The translations under genes and the position numbers were made by a program. Positions 63,596 through 64,000 of a DNA stretch of 64,000 bases are shown here, one piece after another. The notes under the pieces were generated by a model. It saw only the letters and a list, made by a program, of their open reading frames with translations, searched no databases and had not been told where the DNA came from. Source of the stretch: Pelotomaculum thermopropionicum SI (GTDB lineage Bacteria > Bacillota > Desulfotomaculia > Desulfotomaculales > Pelotomaculaceae); assembly GCA_000010565.1 (NCBI GenBank), contig AP009389.1, positions 2,666,001-2,730,000 of the forward strand. The letters run 5' to 3'. Position 1 is the stretch's first letter; every line of letters starts with the position of its first letter.

Positions 63596-64000
63596 CTACC
63601 CCCCGATCTGGGACATCTGCCGCCTGTCCCGCCATCCTTCGAGCATGTGATGCCGGTCGGGCTTTAAAGCAATAGCTTCCATTATCAAGGCCGCAATCTC
63701 CCTGGTCCCCGCGCCCTCCCGCAGCGGGGCCTTCAAATCTATCTCCCGCCCGTCGTATAGGCAGGGCCTCAAGCCCCCGCTGGCAGTCAGGCGCAGGCGG
63801 TTGCACCTGTGGCAGAAATGTTCGCTCATGGAAGTGATGAAGCCAACCGTTCCTGCAGCGTCCTTCAACCGGTAGTACTTGGCCGGGCCGCCTCCGGCCG
63901 GCTGTCTGGCCGGAACCAGGGGCCCCAGCTTGGCGCTTATTGCATCCATTACTTCGGCAGCGGGCACATACCGCCCGGCCGCCCATGAACTGGAGGAACC
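63596..64000 (-). CDS. moaA: GTP 3',8-cyclase MoaA, C-terminal part
   Basis: This is the last ~134 codons of a gene that enters from the right edge. SEHFCHRCNRLRLTASG with the later PCLYDGREIDLK contains the three cysteines of the C-terminal [4Fe-4S] cluster of MoaA, and the protein ends in Gly-Gly (SQIGG), the essential tail that stimulates catalysis. The radical SAM half lies outside the window. It is the most upstream cofactor gene visible, followed by MOSC, mobB, moeB, a small protein and moeA. Confidence 0.93.
   Translation of the reverse strand, partial: GSSSSWAAGRYVPAAEVMDAISAKLGPLVPARQPAGGGPAKYYRLKDAAGTVGFITSMSEHFCHRCNRLRLTASGGLRPCLYDGREIDLKAPLREGAGTREIAALIMEAIALKPDRHHMLEGWRDRRQMSQIGG

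Overview
The window looks like the chromosome of an anaerobic, endospore-lineage Firmicute of the Peptococcaceae type (Pelotomaculum or Desulfotomaculum-like). This is inferred from gene content: a tungsten/molybdenum aldehyde:ferredoxin oxidoreductase, a large molybdopterin locus, a SplB-like radical SAM protein, a SleB-type hydrolase behind a c-di-AMP riboswitch, an SLH-domain surface protein, CIRCE-controlled groES, and strong GGAGG ribosome sites. Most genes lie on the minus strand.

Positions 1-25,805 are a surface-glycan locus. From upstream to downstream on the minus strand it encodes an O-antigen-ligase/TPR protein, glycosyltransferases, dTDP-rhamnose enzymes (rmlA, an RmlC-type epimerase, rmlB, rmlD), a Wzm/Wzt-type ABC exporter, a DegT aminotransferase plus GNAT acetyltransferase (probably an N-acetylated 4-amino-sugar), more glycosyltransferases, and a radical SAM/methyltransferase fusion. 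The stretch from about 4.6 to 23.3 kb is clearly more AT-rich than its surroundings, which suggests transfer. A 1,652-bp insertion sequence with a frameshifted transposase sits inside it. At its left end a glycosyltransferase-to-sugar-transferase block is present twice: one copy is intact, the other has eroded and now encloses an HD phosphohydrolase and a YwgA-like gene.

Positions 26.0-30.9 kb form an accessory patch. Two toxin-antitoxin modules (MntA/HepT and HicB/HicA) flank a tRNA-Val. They are followed by fragments of an SLH gene, an HD-GYP gene and cheW, then a chemoreceptor and an XRE regulator. Positions 31-43.7 kb are mostly housekeeping: MFS and acetate transporters, an MBL-fold hydrolase, proA, a nucleotidase, cysteine synthase, a soluble chemoreceptor, a SplB-like protein, a LysM/SleB hydrolase with its riboswitch, a zinc-ribbon protein, an RNase HI-like protein that probably starts at CTG, a DUF3800 gene followed by a structured RNA candidate, tRNA-Thr and ogt.

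Positions 43.8-64 kb hold the aldehyde oxidoreductase gene, with an unidentified terminator-bearing leader, and the enzymes for its cofactor: mogA, moaC and fdhD around 50-52 kb, and moaA, a MOSC gene, mobB, moeB, a small Cys-tailed protein, moeA and a moeA-PBP fusion at 58-64 kb. Between these lie groES and groEL, separated by an IS110-family element whose non-coding end can fold like a bridge RNA; an SLH protein with acidic 231-bp repeats; a CHASE2 adenylate cyclase with an in-frame ochre codon; and a GAF/HD-GYP phosphodiesterase. The most promising leads are the DUF3800/RNA pair, the IS110 insertion in the chaperonin operon with its putative guide RNA, the unexplained AOR leader, and a C-terminal module shared by two unrelated glycan enzymes.
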